Positions 25,420-36,714 of a stretch of 64,000 nucleotides of DNA are shown piece after piece (the stretch's first letter is position 1; every line of letters begins with the position of its first letter). Below the pieces are notes generated by a model. It did no database searches. It saw only the letters and a list, made by a program, of their open reading frames with translations, and was not told the DNA's origin. The stretch spans positions 18,166,001 to 18,230,000 of the forward strand of contig CP053148.1 of the NCBI GenBank assembly GCA_014607495.2. The letters are read 5' to 3'. Source of the DNA: Carposina sasakii. Its lineage: Eukaryota > Arthropoda > Insecta > Lepidoptera > Carposinidae. Position numbers and translations under genes: made by a program.

Positions 25420-25660
25420 GGTCGTCCTTGGCGCAAAAATACGCTTCTGGTTGCGGGCCTTGGGGCAACCCCCGTGCACGGGCAAAATTCTCGGCGCGCG
25501 ACAACGCCGGTAACTTAAGTGGCCCTTAATGGGAACGGTAAGATGTGGCTGGCCGGGGGGACGCGGGCCGGGCTAGTCGACTCCTGGTATTACCAGGGTG
25601 CACCCGGCCACTTGAGCTGCCACTGCCGCCGGCCAGTTCGCGAAAAAAGAGAAAGGAGAA
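25420..25660. other. GC-rich island of unknown nature
   Basis: A block far richer in G+C than its AT-rich neighbours, with CTTGGGGCAACCCCCGTGCA, TCTCGGCGCGCGACAACGCC and TACCAGGGTGCACCCGGCC. Several self-complementary stretches occur. The open frames across it are not convincing. It may be the edge of an unrecognised retroelement or a host first exon. Confidence 0.35.
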
Positions 25661-26211
25661 GAAAATTAAGAAAAGGAAGAAAGGAAAAATGGCGTTCATA
25701 GAGTTCATGTTAAGGATCTTCAGGTATCGGTTGGATGCAGGCGATTTCAGGGTCCAGGCGTCAATGTTTACTGTTTCCGTGTTTAAGGTTTTAGTGGGGC
25801 AAGCACAAACCTCTCGATAGTCCGTATTTATAGATTTTATTTGCGAGTCGAGAGCGTTACGGCTCGTAAAAAGGTTCTTGCTTAGCCTACAGTTTCGCCA
25901 GTATATGTGGCTATGGCAGTTTAATGGGCCTATGTGTGTGTTGTTATTAAATATCTGGTATACAGCTTGGTATACATATTTTGGGTACTTGCCCACGTCA
26001 AGACTTTTTGTAGCACCGATAGTAGGACCAATTTTTCCGTAGATTCTTTTGTTCTTCGATTTTGTAATTTTCTGACCTTTTTGTAGGATGTGTGCGTTGC
26101 CCTATTGTAATCAGTACTCACATTCTATTTTTCTCCTATAAAAAATCGCTCACCGATTGTCTAACATAGGCGAGCACCCTTAGTATAAAAGCACAGCTTT
26201 ATAATATATAG

Positions 26212-27262
26212 TGGCCCGCCCTCGCATCACTTCGGTAAAATTCTAAAATTTGGAATTCTCATTAGTCCCGTTCCCGTGGGAATATTGGGAAATATGTTCT
26301 CAGTGCTTCCTTACACTCCCTACCGAATATACCTGCCATATTTTATCATTTTGTGTCAAGTGGTCTTCGTAAAAATTGAGAATTCCCGTTTGCCCCGTTC
26401 CCGTGGGAATTTCGGGAAATCCATTCTTGGTGCTCTCTAGACCCCCTAACGAATATACACACCAAATTTTATCTTATTTGGCGGAAAAAGCTGGAAGGGA
26501 GTGGGTGCATTTTACTTGTGAAATTAAAAATTTATTTGTATCTGTCCGATTCTTCGTGGGCTCATGCAGGTATGTTGTTTTTAACCGACTTCATTGCAAT
26601 TCTTTTTGATTTTGACAAATTTTACACTCGTTTTAAGGATTTTTCCGACGTTTCTATTCATCATCATTATCATCCATCATAAATTCAGAAATCCTCAGTA
26701 TTGGCTGTATGGATCTGTATTCCTTATGCCCTTTCTTCGGGATAAATAAAAAAACATCTGTCATATTGTATCATGTCATCTGTATGTTCCAGAATAATAA
26801 ACTCCCCAGAACCCGTGATCACGCACACTTTTAAAGCAACTTTTAGTAGGTCAAATTTTTACAACCTATTTACTGTATCTAAAAAACTGATAATATTTTA
26901 TCCATTTTTCAATAATCGGCGCGTAAGAAGAGCGGAATATGCAGGGGTTTTGACTCGTTTTTGCTTCACTACCCGGAATACATCTGTCACTAAGAACTCC
27001 TTCTAGGAACTTGTTATTCTATGGTGTATGTCAAACATATACCTCCATGCGTCAAATTGTTAAAAAAATTGTATTTAATTCATATTTATTCCAGCCCAGA
27101 GGAAATTATGCGAAACCTATAATCATAAGTCTATAATCATCCAGGTCCAATAAGGTTTCTAACGGTGGAAGAATTTTTGAAATCGGTCCAGTAGTCTCGG
27201 AGCCTATTCCCTGCAAATAAACAAACAAACAATGTTTACCTCTTTAAAATATTAGTATAGAT
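26212..27262 (-). repeat. Helitron-like/dispersed element with internal CCCGTTCCCGTGGGAA modules (family I), interrupted
   Basis: Left edge GGCCCGCCCTCG, two modules with CCCGTTCCCGTGGGAAT, and right edge ATAAACAAACAAACAATG ... TTAGTATAGATA. On the minus strand this begins TCTATACTAATATTTTAAAG. A second copy is at 29056-29605. A dispersed repeat with CTTCGGGATAAATAAA interrupts it near 26650-26755. Confidence 0.55.
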
Positions 27263-27470
27263 ATGTTCATGTTCACTAGAATACATCGGCTGCACCTGTC
27301 CTTCCATGCATGTCGAAGAGTCAAAGAACTCGGGCATTATCTAAGGCAGGCGATAAGCTAGCAACTTGACCCTGATCTTTTTGGAAACATAGTATGTGTG
27401 TGTTTTATATGTTCATCCACTTTCTTTGAACGAACGAATAATTAGTACACACATACTTATATAAAAACTA

Positions 27471-27770
27471 CTAGCTGACCCGGCAAACGTTGTTTTGCCA
27501 TGTAAAAGGGGTTGATCCTAGAGGGGTGAAAATTCATGTTTGTATGTATTTTTGTATGCTGTATCATAAAAAAATAAAAACAAAAAATTTTGTCTGAAAA
27601 AAAAAAAAAAATTAGGGTGGACCACCCTTAACATTTAGGGGGATGAAAAATAGATGTTGTCCGATTCTCCACCCTAACCGATATGCATGCTAAGATTTAC
27701 GAAAATCGGTCGAGTCGTTTCGGAGGAGTTTAACTTCTAACACCGTGACACGAGAATTTTATATACAGGA
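27471..27770 (-). mobile_element. Non-autonomous Helitron, minus orientation
   Basis: The plus strand shows CTAGCTGACCCGGCAAACGT at the left, the exact inverse of the 3' terminus of the helicase-bearing Helitron at 908-916. The other end reads TCCTGTATATAAAATTCTCG and GTGTCACGG on the minus strand. It shares its last bases with the start of the following MITE. Confidence 0.8.
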
Positions 27771-28151
27771 TGTTTTTTTGTGGCCACCTTTAACGAAGGG
27801 TACGTATTCTATACATGAAATAAAGTAAGTTTATGCCAAAAAAAATGCTGGGAAAAAAATTTATTTTTTTTGAAAAAATTTTTTAAATTCCTTGATCATG
27901 CGAAATTTATAGTGTCTAGTGTTTAGGTTAGTTTTTTTATAGACAGATATTAATTATTTTTCGTGAAAAAATCCTGCTACGCGCGTCTATGTGCATTTAT
28001 GCAGAAAAACGCAGTCTATTTACTCAACTTTGGACCCTAATATTTTGGAAACCAGACACTTCCCAGGTATGCTTCTATGGAGAAAAATGATCGTGATGAT
28101 GAGGAGATTCCGTAGTTTTCGGAAACGTTGACGACCAAAAATCACCCTGTA
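27764..28151 (-). mobile_element. Family H MITE, copy 2 (inverted)
   Basis: TACAGGATGTTTTTTTGTGG at the left and AACGTTGACGACCAAAAATC then ACCCTGTA at the right. Contains GGAAACCAGACACTTCCCAG. Confidence 0.85.
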
Positions 28152-28324
28152 TTAGATAATCCGGCGTCCTCCCGCGCCCCGCACCTCGCCCCGCGTACAC
28201 ATCACTCAAATATCGCGATCGCGCGGCATCGGCTTTGCTATTACTTTTACGTAATCAGGGGGCCTCCAAATGGACCTATGACTTGAAGAGGGCGGTTGGT
28301 AGTGACTTGATGGCAAAAACGGGA

Positions 28325-28400
28325 GATCGAGCCGTGTGGCCTGCTCTGGGGGAGGCCTACGTCCAGCAGTGGACTGCAAAAGGCTAATGATGATGACTAA
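28325..28400 (-). repeat. Family D repeat, partial inverted copy
   Basis: GGGGGAGGCCTACGTCCAGC, AGTGGACTGCAAAAGGCTAA and an ATGATGATG tail. Confidence 0.7.
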
Positions 28401-28660
28401 TATAATTAGTGACAGAAATACTAAAGAAATACTACAGAAATTTGAAGCTAGTAACTACTATATAGCCTTAGAAAAAAAAATTTGCTTACCAATTCCCGAC
28501 CTGCTGTATTATATCTGGTGTTTAGCCCGTCCTCATTACTATGCTCGTCGAAGCTAGCAAAGAAATCTTTTACGCGAGGCGTGGGCGGAAAAAAGAGCAA
28601 AACCATTTTTTTATATTCAACCTTTCAGGATAAATGGCTTTGAAGAAATTTATTAAATTA

Positions 28661-29012
28661 CTAGTGGACGCCCGCGACTTCGTCCGCGTGGAAATTGAAT
28701 TGTAGCTTATATGACACGTTTGTCGGTTTACCATAGCAGTGCCATCTATTGATTACTTACTCAATCTAGTCGAAAAGTATCGACATCTGTTAGAATCTTT
28801 TGGAGTTAACAGATAATTGTGACTGTCAATTAATTATAGACAAATAATTTGCAATAAAATAAAATTGCGACTATAATTAAAGATCTAAGCTATCCTATCT
28901 CTCAAGTTGGACCAGACTGCTCACGGTGTGCCAATTTAATTTAAAATCGGTTAAGTAGTTTAGGAGTCCATCGCGGACAAACATCGTGACAGGAGATTTA
29001 TATATATTAAGA
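28661..29012 (-). mobile_element. Non-autonomous Helitron-like element, minus orientation
   Basis: CTAGTGGACGCCCGCGACTT at the left and, on the minus strand, TCTTAATATATATAAATCTC at the right. Confidence 0.75.
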
Positions 29013-29055
29013 TAATTATATAAATAGAGATTTAATATTTCTTTATTTTATACTA

Positions 29056-29605
29056 TTGGCCCGCCCTCGATTCCCTTCGGTACATATCCTCTAAAATTTG
29101 GAATTCCCGTTTGTCCCGTTCCCGTGGGAATATCTGTTCTCAGTGCTTCCTTACACTCCCTACCGAATATACCTGCCATATTTCATCATTTTGTGTCAAG
29201 TGGTCTTCGTAAAAATTGAGAATTTCCGTTCGTCCCGTTTCCATGGGAACTTCGTGAAATCCGTTCTTTGTGCTTCCTCGCACTCCCTAGCGAATATACA
29301 TGCCCGATTTCTGATTTATATGTATAGCGGTTTTCGTTAAAAAAAATAGAATTCCCGTTTGTCCCGTTCTAGTGGAAATTTTGATAAATAAGTTCTCAGT
29401 GCCTCCTCACACTCCCTACCAAATTTCATAATTATATTGTGTCAAATGGTTTTCGTTAAAATTGGGTTTTACTGTTTGTTCAGTTCCCGTGGGAATTACG
29501 GGAAATCCGTTCTTAGTGCTCCCTGGCCAGTAGTTTCGGAGCCTATTCGCTGCAAATAAACAAACAAACAAACAATCAAAGTTTACCTCTTTAAATTAGT
29601 ATAAA
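29056..29605 (-). repeat. Family I element with four tandem modules of about 120 bp
   Basis: Begins at GGCCCGCCCTCGATTCCCTT. Module starts near 29099, 29220, 29350 and 29464 each carry a variant of CCGTTTGTCCCGTTCCCGTG, then GTGCTTCCT.CACTCCCTA.CGAATATAC. Ends ATAAACAAACAAACAAACAA and TTTAAATTAGTATA. Confidence 0.6.
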
Positions 29606-30440
29606 AGTATATTATAGTACCTAATATTAGTATAGAAGTATAGATATAGACATATAGACAAGGCTGCTATGTACCTAAAATATGGTAGTAGCTTAGGGTA
29701 GTACCAGGGATTTGGTATCTCCTCTTGTAGGTACTACAGTCATGTTTGGCAAAGCGGAGACAGATGTCAATGATTAGTGACGTTGAAGTTGCTAGCCTAA
29801 TGAACTGTTAACGAATGAGAGAATGCCCATATATAATCATTATTATAATATACACTGAAACGTATCCTACTGTTGTATTTATTCTAGATTTTTTTTACTT
29901 GCCACTATTTTTATTTATTTCAATTGAATGGAACATTATTTACAAATCCTTCGGATGCCGCGCGGAAGCTGCCGCTGCAGTTGGAGTCGGTCGGTATTTG
30001 CAATATACAAAGCAATTACATTCGTTTTGTTTACTAGATTATGTGTTGCGCAACTGTATTACTAAAATAGTCATGCAGTTGTACATACAACCTCTCGAGA
30101 GAAATAAATAAAATAGGAAAATATGCACACACTTTACAACACATTATCGCGTGTCAACATCAGTTGCATTTCCTTCCGTGCATGTCATAAGAGTCGACTA
30201 AGTAACTGGAGCATTTTCTCAGGCGACAGGCTAGCAACTCGTCACAGATCATTTCGGGAACACATCTGCGTCCCCGCTATGGGATACGTGGTTGTGGGAT
30301 CTTACTTACGATCTTGAAGTTATGTCTAACCTAGTTCAGTGTCTGATATAATGTTTACAACATATTAACCTTGTCCCATACTAAGATCTCTATGGTCTTG
30401 CCTCGTGGATACTAATCAACGGTATATAGGTAAATACATC

Positions 30441-30710
30441 TACAGGGTGTAACAAAAAGGGTATGTTTAGCGAAAAGCTATGTAAATAGCCCACTGTAGA
30501 GAACCTCTCCACAAAATTTGAGACCCGAAATCACATGCTTATTTTTCCCGATAGTATGGAGAATTTTTAAATATCTCAGGAATTTTCATACAATCTTGAA
30601 AAATAAAAATGTGATTTCGAGTCTCAAATTTTGGAAATAGGTTCTCTATAGTGGGCTCTCTATATTTACATAGCCTTTCGCTTAACATACCCTTTCTATT
30701 ACACCCTGTA
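30441..30710. mobile_element. CAGGGTGTAACAAAA MITE, intact copy (family J)
   Basis: Ends TACAGGGTGTAACAAAAAGG and TTTCTATTACACCCTGTA are inverted. Internally GAGACCCGAAATCACAT and ATGTGATTTCGAGTCTC also mirror each other, so most of the element folds back. Related pieces: 917-1032 and, diverged, 38709-38878. Confidence 0.85.
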
Positions 30711-30867
30711 TATGTCGAAGGCATATTGTAAAACACGCCCTATTACAAAACGACTAGGCATTATGTGTTATTCTGATATAAGCTAAATATTCGTAACAAG
30801 TTTTAGTTTAATCAAAATCCATTCGGTAGTTTTTGCGTGAAAGGGTAACAACCTATAGAATTACTAG

Positions 30868-31102
30868 GATATGGTTGATCGTTTCATCATTAAAACACTG
30901 TGTTGAGGGATTCAGCTTTGTTTACCGAGATTTGACTAGTGTAGGTATAGCTATCAGGATGAAAAAATTACGTTGCCAAAAATATAATGTAAAAGAGATG
31001 GTAATATTCGTCATTCGAGTTAATTGACCCGATAGTTCAGCTGGTTAGAGCGAAAGCACGGATTGCGAGAGGTCGTGAGTTCAAATCTCACTCGGGTGAA
31101 AT
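30868..31102 (+). repeat. Composite tRNA-like SINE, family B
   Basis: Body GATATGGTTGATCGTTTCAT and TTTACCGAGATTTGACTAG, then tRNA-like TTGACCCGATAGTTCAGCTG through GAGTTCAAATCTCACTCGGG. The tRNA-like part is at the 3' side, as in the 32480 copy. Confidence 0.75.
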
Positions 31103-31409
31103 ATAGATTTATTATTACTGGGACAGGTATACTTCCTACTAGAAGTACAATTAGTAGGATATAGGCAGATTCGAGGATCAGTGCTTAGTGCTGAGTCCGG
31201 TAAATGTAGATTGAATTTGTGAATACAATTGATACGATTCAATGCACAGTTCTTTATCTTTTGTCTAGCTCCCTGAAGTTGCTCTAACTAAAATCAATAA
31301 ACTCACTGCTCTATCAACTGAATAACTAGTCGGTGAATACCAATCTTTCTTCAAGCTCCAGTCATATGGAAAAATATTGTTTTAAAAATTCAATTATCTT
31401 ATTATCAAT

Positions 31410-31612
31410 GGGCGCTTTTCCACTATACGACGCGACAATGACACGACCACGATATTCGTCATTTAGTATGGGAGACCGTGTCGTGGTCGTGTCATGTCGT
31501 CTAGTAGAAAAACGAGCCATACTTTCTAATACATTTTTGTTTCCAAAAAAAGGCGTGGTCGTGTCGTTGTCGTTATCGTGTCGTGGCCGTGTCTTCTAGT
31601 GGAAACATGCCC
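31410..31612. mobile_element. Family G MITE, intact-looking copy
   Basis: GGGCGCTTTTCCACTATACG at the left and GTCTTCTAGTGGAAACATGC then CC at the right are inverse. The interior repeats CGTGTCGTGGTCGTGTCATG in both orientations. About 200 bp, non-coding. Confidence 0.75.
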
Positions 31613-32100
31613 ATTCAGGTTGAGAACTAACCATAGAGGGGAATAAATAGCAAATTTTATTACTATTGCAGACAGTAGACAATTATATTCCGCTAGTTGT
31701 TGCCTACGTGGCCTATGTCCTTCTCCGAATTCCCAATTATAATGTATGCAAAGTTTCAGGAAGATTGCTTGAGTTAATTAAGCATAAAGAGGTAACAAAC
31801 CAATAATTTACTTTATAATATTTATATTTATAAGTATTATTATTACCTAGTTGGGTTTAGGACAATTTAATCCGATCTTAAGGGTTATAAGTAACTCGTC
31901 TCAAAGTATTATTATATTTATTGTAAAATTGATCATCGTAATAGTCTAAAAATATCGATGTATCTTTAAAAACAATTCCCACGAGCGCGCTTACTCTACG
32001 TCTCTTTTCTTTGAACTTCCTTCTCTATACCTATTGATGATAGACGAGGCCCGTCCCGTGACTTGGCTAGCAATGAGCTGAAGTGAACATTATTATGACC
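31613..32100. other. Intergenic region, nothing recognised
   Basis: Stop-rich AT sequence between the family G MITE and a Helitron-like element. Confidence 0.3.
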
Positions 32101-32102
32101 AA

Positions 32103-32330
32103 CTAGTGGACGCATGCGACTTCGTCCGCGTGGACAGCAAATAAGCAAAATGTCGAAATTATCCGGGATGAAAATATTTTCCCGGGATAAAAAGAAGCCT
32201 TTTTGTTAATCCAGGATGTAAGCTAACTCCGTACCAAATTTTATTAAAATCGCTCCAGCTGTTTTTACGTTAAAGACTAACAAACATCCATCCATCCATC
32301 CAAACTTTTGCGTTTATTATATTAGTAGGA
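32103..32330 (-). mobile_element. Non-autonomous Helitron-like element, minus orientation
   Basis: CTAGTGGACGCATGCGACTT at the left, TTATCCGGGATG in the body, and a right end reading TCCTACTAATATAATAAACG on the minus strand. Closely related to 5899-6131. Confidence 0.8.
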
Positions 32331-32479
32331 TTTAAAATGAAGCAGCATCGTTAATTCATTTTTATATAGACCATGATTTGCTATAATAATAACCTATTAT
32401 ACAGTATTAAGGACCGGTTTTCTTAATGGTCAGATAATATTATCCGAAAGTTAAAGTCCTAATTAAGACTATATACTAT

Positions 32480-32800
32480 TATAATATATAATATCTTGAC
32501 TAAGATAAATTTATAAAAATACTTCTCCATTAATATAATCCGTTAGGATATGGTTGATCGTTTCATATTTAAACATTGTGCTGAGGAATTCAGCTTTGTT
32601 TGCCGAGATTTGGCTAGTGTATAGCTATCGGGATGAAGAAAAACGTTGCCAATATGTAATTTAGAAAAGAGATGGTAAAATTCGTCATCCGATTAATTGA
32701 CCCGGTGGCTTAGTGGTTATAGCGGCTGGCACGGTTTGCAGTGGTCGTGGGTTCGATTCCCACTCGGGTGAAGAATTTTTTCCATTTTCTTTATTAATAT
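32480..32800 (+). repeat. Composite tRNA-like SINE, family B, best copy
   Basis: Body from ATCTTGACTAAGATAAATTT to CGTCATCCGATTAATT, then tRNA-like 32699-32772 with GGTGGCTTAGTGGTTATAGC (A-box region) and GGGTTCGATTCCCACTCGGG (B box), and tail AAGAATTTTTTCCATTTTCT. Confidence 0.8.
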
Positions 32801-32859
32801 TTTCCTAATTAAGAATTAAAGAATGGCAGCATCAACTTTATCCTTCTGTTAGGCAATCT

Positions 32860-33125
32860 TCTATGCTGCTTTGGGAGTGAAAAAAAAAACGTATAATACT
32901 ACAGCTGCTTCTCTTCCCGGGCATACTGTACAAGTCAGTAGCGGGACAAGAGGGTCTTGGTGTTTTGTAGGCAATGGGCTGACCACTTGTCAATACTAAC
33001 TGAACTTGTACATCTCAACTATACCCTCAAAATTGGTCAGAAGTGGCACCATGTGGTTCTGTCGGCCCTCGGTGCTCTGCCTACCCCGTAAGGGATAAAG
33101 GCGTGATTTTATGTATGTATGTATG
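32860..33125 (+). repeat. Family C retroposed repeat with ATGT tail
   Basis: TATGCTGCTTTGGGAGTGAA, AGCTGCTTCTCTTCCCGGGC, GAAGTGGCACCATGTGGTTC, CTACCCCGTAAGGGATAAAG, then ATGTATGTATG. Confidence 0.75.
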
Positions 33126-33552
33126 GAATAATCGGCCTTAAATGAAATAAAAATTCCCTAAAAAAGTTAGACGTCTACTAAAGTTTACGCAAAATTTTCA
33201 TAGAATAATGCTACCATAATTACGCTAGATTGGCATATAATAATTGTTTAAAGATTGTTTATATTTTCCTGTTCAGAGTTTGTAACAAATACGCCTACGT
33301 ACATCTTTCAGGGAAATTATTTTGTTTGAACATGTATTTGATATGCGTCCATTATTAAGATATTAAATCAGATTAGATTTCTCTATGTAATTAAAGTATT
33401 TATACAGGAAATGCTAACACAGATAAGTATTTAAATAAAACGGAGAGAAAACAAGCAGCACGCTTCTTAGATTTATTAGAAGAAGTTATTTGTAATATTC
33501 TTGTAGGGATTTTAATCAATTTTAAACTACTCTCAGAACATTCCAAATCCTC

Positions 33553-34015
33553 ATCATCATCTTCATCATCATCTTCCTGCCCTATTCCCATTTATTTGGG
33601 GTCGGCGCTATATGTACTTTTATTCCATTCATCCCTATTATCCGTCATCTCATTGCTCACTCCCAGTACACGCATATCCTCTCTCACACAGTCCATCCAA
33701 CATTTCTTTGGTCTACCTCTTCCTTTATATCCATCCACATTCATGCACAACGCTCTCTGTAAAATATGCCTTTCATCCCGTCGCTTTACATGCCCGTATC
33801 AAGACAGACGGTTACTTCGTAACTTGTCTGTGATCGGCGCAACTTTCAGACTTCCTCTTATATACTCATTTCTTATTTTATCTATTCTTGTAACTCCACA
33901 CATCCATCTCAACATTCTCATCTCGCTTACATGCAGTCGATTTTCATCCTTCTTCTTTACGGCCCAGCATTCAGATCCATACAAGACGACAGTCGAATTA
34001 CGGTCTTGTACACCT
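33553..34015 (-). pseudogene. Non-LTR retrotransposon ORF2 C-terminal fragment
   Basis: Minus-strand frame 33984-33799 reads MYGSECWAVKKKDENRLHVS, EMRMLRWMCGVTR, IRNEYIRGSLKVAPI. This is the YGSE.W...RMLRWM.GVTR...R...IRG signature that follows the RT domain in RTE/Jockey-type elements. It then degrades by frameshift. The left edge is CCCATTTATTTGGGGTCGG preceded by repeats of ATC (CATCATC), the reverse of a (GAT)n 3' tail. Confidence 0.75.
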
Positions 34016-34079
34016 TACCCTTTAGCCAGATCCTCATTTCAGGTAATTCTGGGTACCCACATGTTTAGGATATAATTCT

Positions 34080-34100
34080 GGGTACCCACATGTTTAGGAT
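34080..34100. repeat. Short direct duplication beside the retroelement
   Basis: The segment ATTCTGGGTACCCACATGTT with following TAGGATATA occurs at 34047-34074 and again immediately at 34075-34102, a clean tandem duplication of about 28 bp. Confidence 0.7.
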
Positions 34101-34197
34101 ATAAACAGGCTAATTTTATAACATGCAGTTCAGTTTGCAATCACTGGATAGTCACTGACAAATACGATAAAAGTGCATAGTATTCGTTGAATCAGTT

Positions 34198-34465
34198 TTG
34201 ATTGTCGGTTGGTGTACCTATGGTTGGTGACCTTGCCAAAAGTACGAGGTTCGATTACCGGTAGATGAAAATCAAAGAATATATAGGTACTTACTCTCTT
34301 GAAAATATTGATATGATGGGTGTTAATGTTTTTTTCTGAGTTATGGATATTTTTATTTTTATTCGTGTTATATACGGTTGCTTAGTACCCACGGCCCACG
34401 TCACAAGATTTTAGGTTGTTAGGGATCTTAGTGTGGGACTCACGTGGGACTAGGTTAATAACAGA
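34198..34465 (+). repeat. Decayed SINE, family A
   Basis: GTCGGTTGGTGTACCTATGG, a B-box-like GAGGTTCGATTACCGG, later CGGTTGCTTAGTACCCACGG and GGATCTTAGTGTGGGACT. Confidence 0.65.
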
Positions 34466-34623
34466 TATTTATTACGCCAAACATTTTGTTGGAATTATTA
34501 TATTTTTGTATGACTAATGTGGGTAGAGTATTTTATTACAGCACAACATAACAAATTTCGGTTTAGCAATTTAAGTTAGATAAAAATTACCTATTAGTCT
34601 GATTAGACTAGATTGTAATTATT

Positions 34624-34709
34624 ACTAATTGGCACCATGTGGTTCTATCGGCCCTTGGTGCTCTGCCTACCCCGTAAGGGATAAAGACGTGATTTTATAT
34701 ATGTATAGA
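34624..34709 (+). repeat. 5'-truncated family C insert with target duplication
   Basis: Only the terminal part (GGCACCATGTGGTTCTATCG ... GGATAAAGACGTGATTTTAT) is present. It is flanked by GACTAGATTGTAATTATTA on both sides (34605-34623, 34710-34728), a 19 bp direct repeat. This is the mark of target-primed retroposition. Confidence 0.8.
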
Positions 34710-34773
34710 GACTAGATTGTAATTATTAATGAAATTGTACTAGTATGGGGCGTTACCATTCGAAAATTCAAAC

Positions 34774-35016
34774 ATTCACTATGGGTGCGCCCACCAACGG
34801 GCCCTACACCCTCCACTGACCCTCGGATCTGATAACTTATTATTGCGAAAACAAGCACTTGCACTACCTACAATTGTATTGTTTATCTTGCATGCTAGGT
34901 GCTCGGGTCTGGTTTCTCGTGGCGAGTGCAAGTGCTTGTTTTCGCAGTTATGAGTTATCAGATCCGAGGGTCAGTGGAGGGTGTAGGGCCCGGTGGTAGG
35001 CGCACCCACAGTGAAT
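34774..35016. mobile_element. Fold-back MITE with about 90 bp arms (family E)
   Basis: The left arm from ATTCACTATGGGTGCGCCCA to GAAAACAAGCACTTGCACT is mirrored by the right arm with few mismatches, leaving a loop of about 55 nt. Half copies occur at 47787-47931, 4340-4510, 5615-5690 and 10842-10862. Confidence 0.85.
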
Positions 35017-35429
35017 AGATTGTAATTTTAATGAATTATCTGTTTGTCATGGATAATATATTAATTAAGAGAAAAATAATAATAATAACAAATCTGCTAT
35101 TTGTACATCCGCCCTTAGTATAGATAAATAGATAAATAGAGTAAATACCGCACATACATCATTAACATATACGAGTACATATACGTAAATAGAACTATGA
35201 CCATTGAACTATTTCTATTCCTACGTAATATTATCTACAAAGAGATTGGACAGAAGTTTGTCCATACATAAACTACAATACATTTTATAACAAAGAGGTT
35301 TTCCTCCCATTATTGTGCGTTTTATCCCCCAGATCCTTCAAGATTCTTTTTACATTTTTATATTTGAATAAACCATAGATAAACCCACACAATTTTTCTG
35401 CAACCCGCACAAATCGTCAATATAGGTGG

Positions 35430-35960
35430 GTGTCTAATGTTTGCCCGAAAATTATATGCACGAATACTCATATGCCAGAATTTTACTTGCCCGAATTTCA
35501 TTTGCCCGAATTCGTTATTTGCCATAATATTTATATGCCAGAATTTTACTTGCCCGAAATTGTTATTTGTCATAGTATTTATGTGTCATACTCTTTGTTT
35601 GCCCGAAAATTAGATTCCATAATAATACGAATGCCATACGCATTGTTTTTCATATTTATTTCTAATACTTACCTACATATCACTATAAATACTAAAAAGC
35701 ATTCTGGCACTTCGCCGGCCGTTACCGCGGCACGGTCGCTTCGCTCGCTCGACTTGTGCGTTGTTTGTCATCATACTCTAACTAACCTAACCTACACAAA
35801 CCAAAGCTAAACCTATTAATCGATTAGTTTAAACCGATTTTATGCTTTTCTCTATAATTTCGATAGCATATGATAATTATGGCTTACTTAAAATTGTTTT
35901 TATTTCTAATACTTACCTATTTATCACTATAATCGAGCCTTTATCCTAAAATGCCATTAG
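35430..35960. mobile_element. Element with TTTGCCCGAA/ATGCCAGAATTTTA arrays, one-sided
   Basis: The left part has alternating short units TTTGCCCGAA and ATGCCAGAATTTTACTTG about 20-25 bp apart. The middle (35703-35797) has a GC-rich segment and TAACCTAACC as in the 13391-14239 element. A TTTATTTCTAATACTTACCT segment is repeated at 35657 and 35908. No matching inverted end is seen on the right, so the border is uncertain. Confidence 0.5.
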
Positions 35961-36714
35961 CATATACAGTACCTGACCGGATTCTAAAACTACAAGCGGA
36001 CGCCCACGACTTCGCCGGCATATTCTTTAGAATTCCTGTTATTTTCTTTACCTATATGGGGATTTTAGAAAATCTATTCAGAGCGGACATCTCCTAGTTA
36101 TTATTTATCTTCCTACCAAATTTCATCATTATTGGGCAAATATTGTTCAAGATTCTATGATGAGTGAGTGAGTGGGCTTTTATACTCGTAGTACGAGTTC
36201 GAGAGTACGAATTTACCCAGTTATGTATTTTTATTCGAGCGATAATCGTCTCTACTGCTTGATCAATATTGGCCCTAACTGCATTCACATAGACAATATG
36301 AATCTATGCAAATGATTAGGTATTACTTGTGCTACAATCTTATAACCGTGTCTACAAAAATAAAAAGTATGCATTTTTTGTGCATATTAGTGGCCAAGCT
36401 TTCGTAACATCTTTCTTTACATCTTAATGGTTGGTTTCCGAGAACTTGCATTGCAGGGTTCATAAACTGTGTGAGATCGGAAAACTAAATACACGAGCAA
36501 GTAGGTACTATTTATGTTTGTTTCGTATATAGGTACTTTAAAGTTCTCCTTCTTTGTGGTGTTTCTACACACGATTCTTTTCTCTCTAATATCGATGCGG
36601 AAACATAAGTTATTTCTGAACATACTTACTAGCGATACAGCCTTATTTCTCTTTGTAGAACTAAGTACTTATAGTTAGAAACTATTTTCATTATATCCTT
36701 ATTCCTGGTCGCAT

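Noticed and set aside
25526..25996. 156-codon minus-strand open frame
   Set aside because: No recognisable domain, a hydrophobic run encoded by a GA-rich tract, and overlap with the GC-rich block on the other strand; probably chance.
33596..34075. 159-codon plus-strand open frame
   Set aside because: It is antisense to the reverse transcriptase fragment, which has the conserved residues on the minus strand.
35430..35810. Protein with PEFYLPEF repeats
   Set aside because: The periodic peptide is just the translation of short DNA units in a repeat array; there are no start, splice or domain signals.
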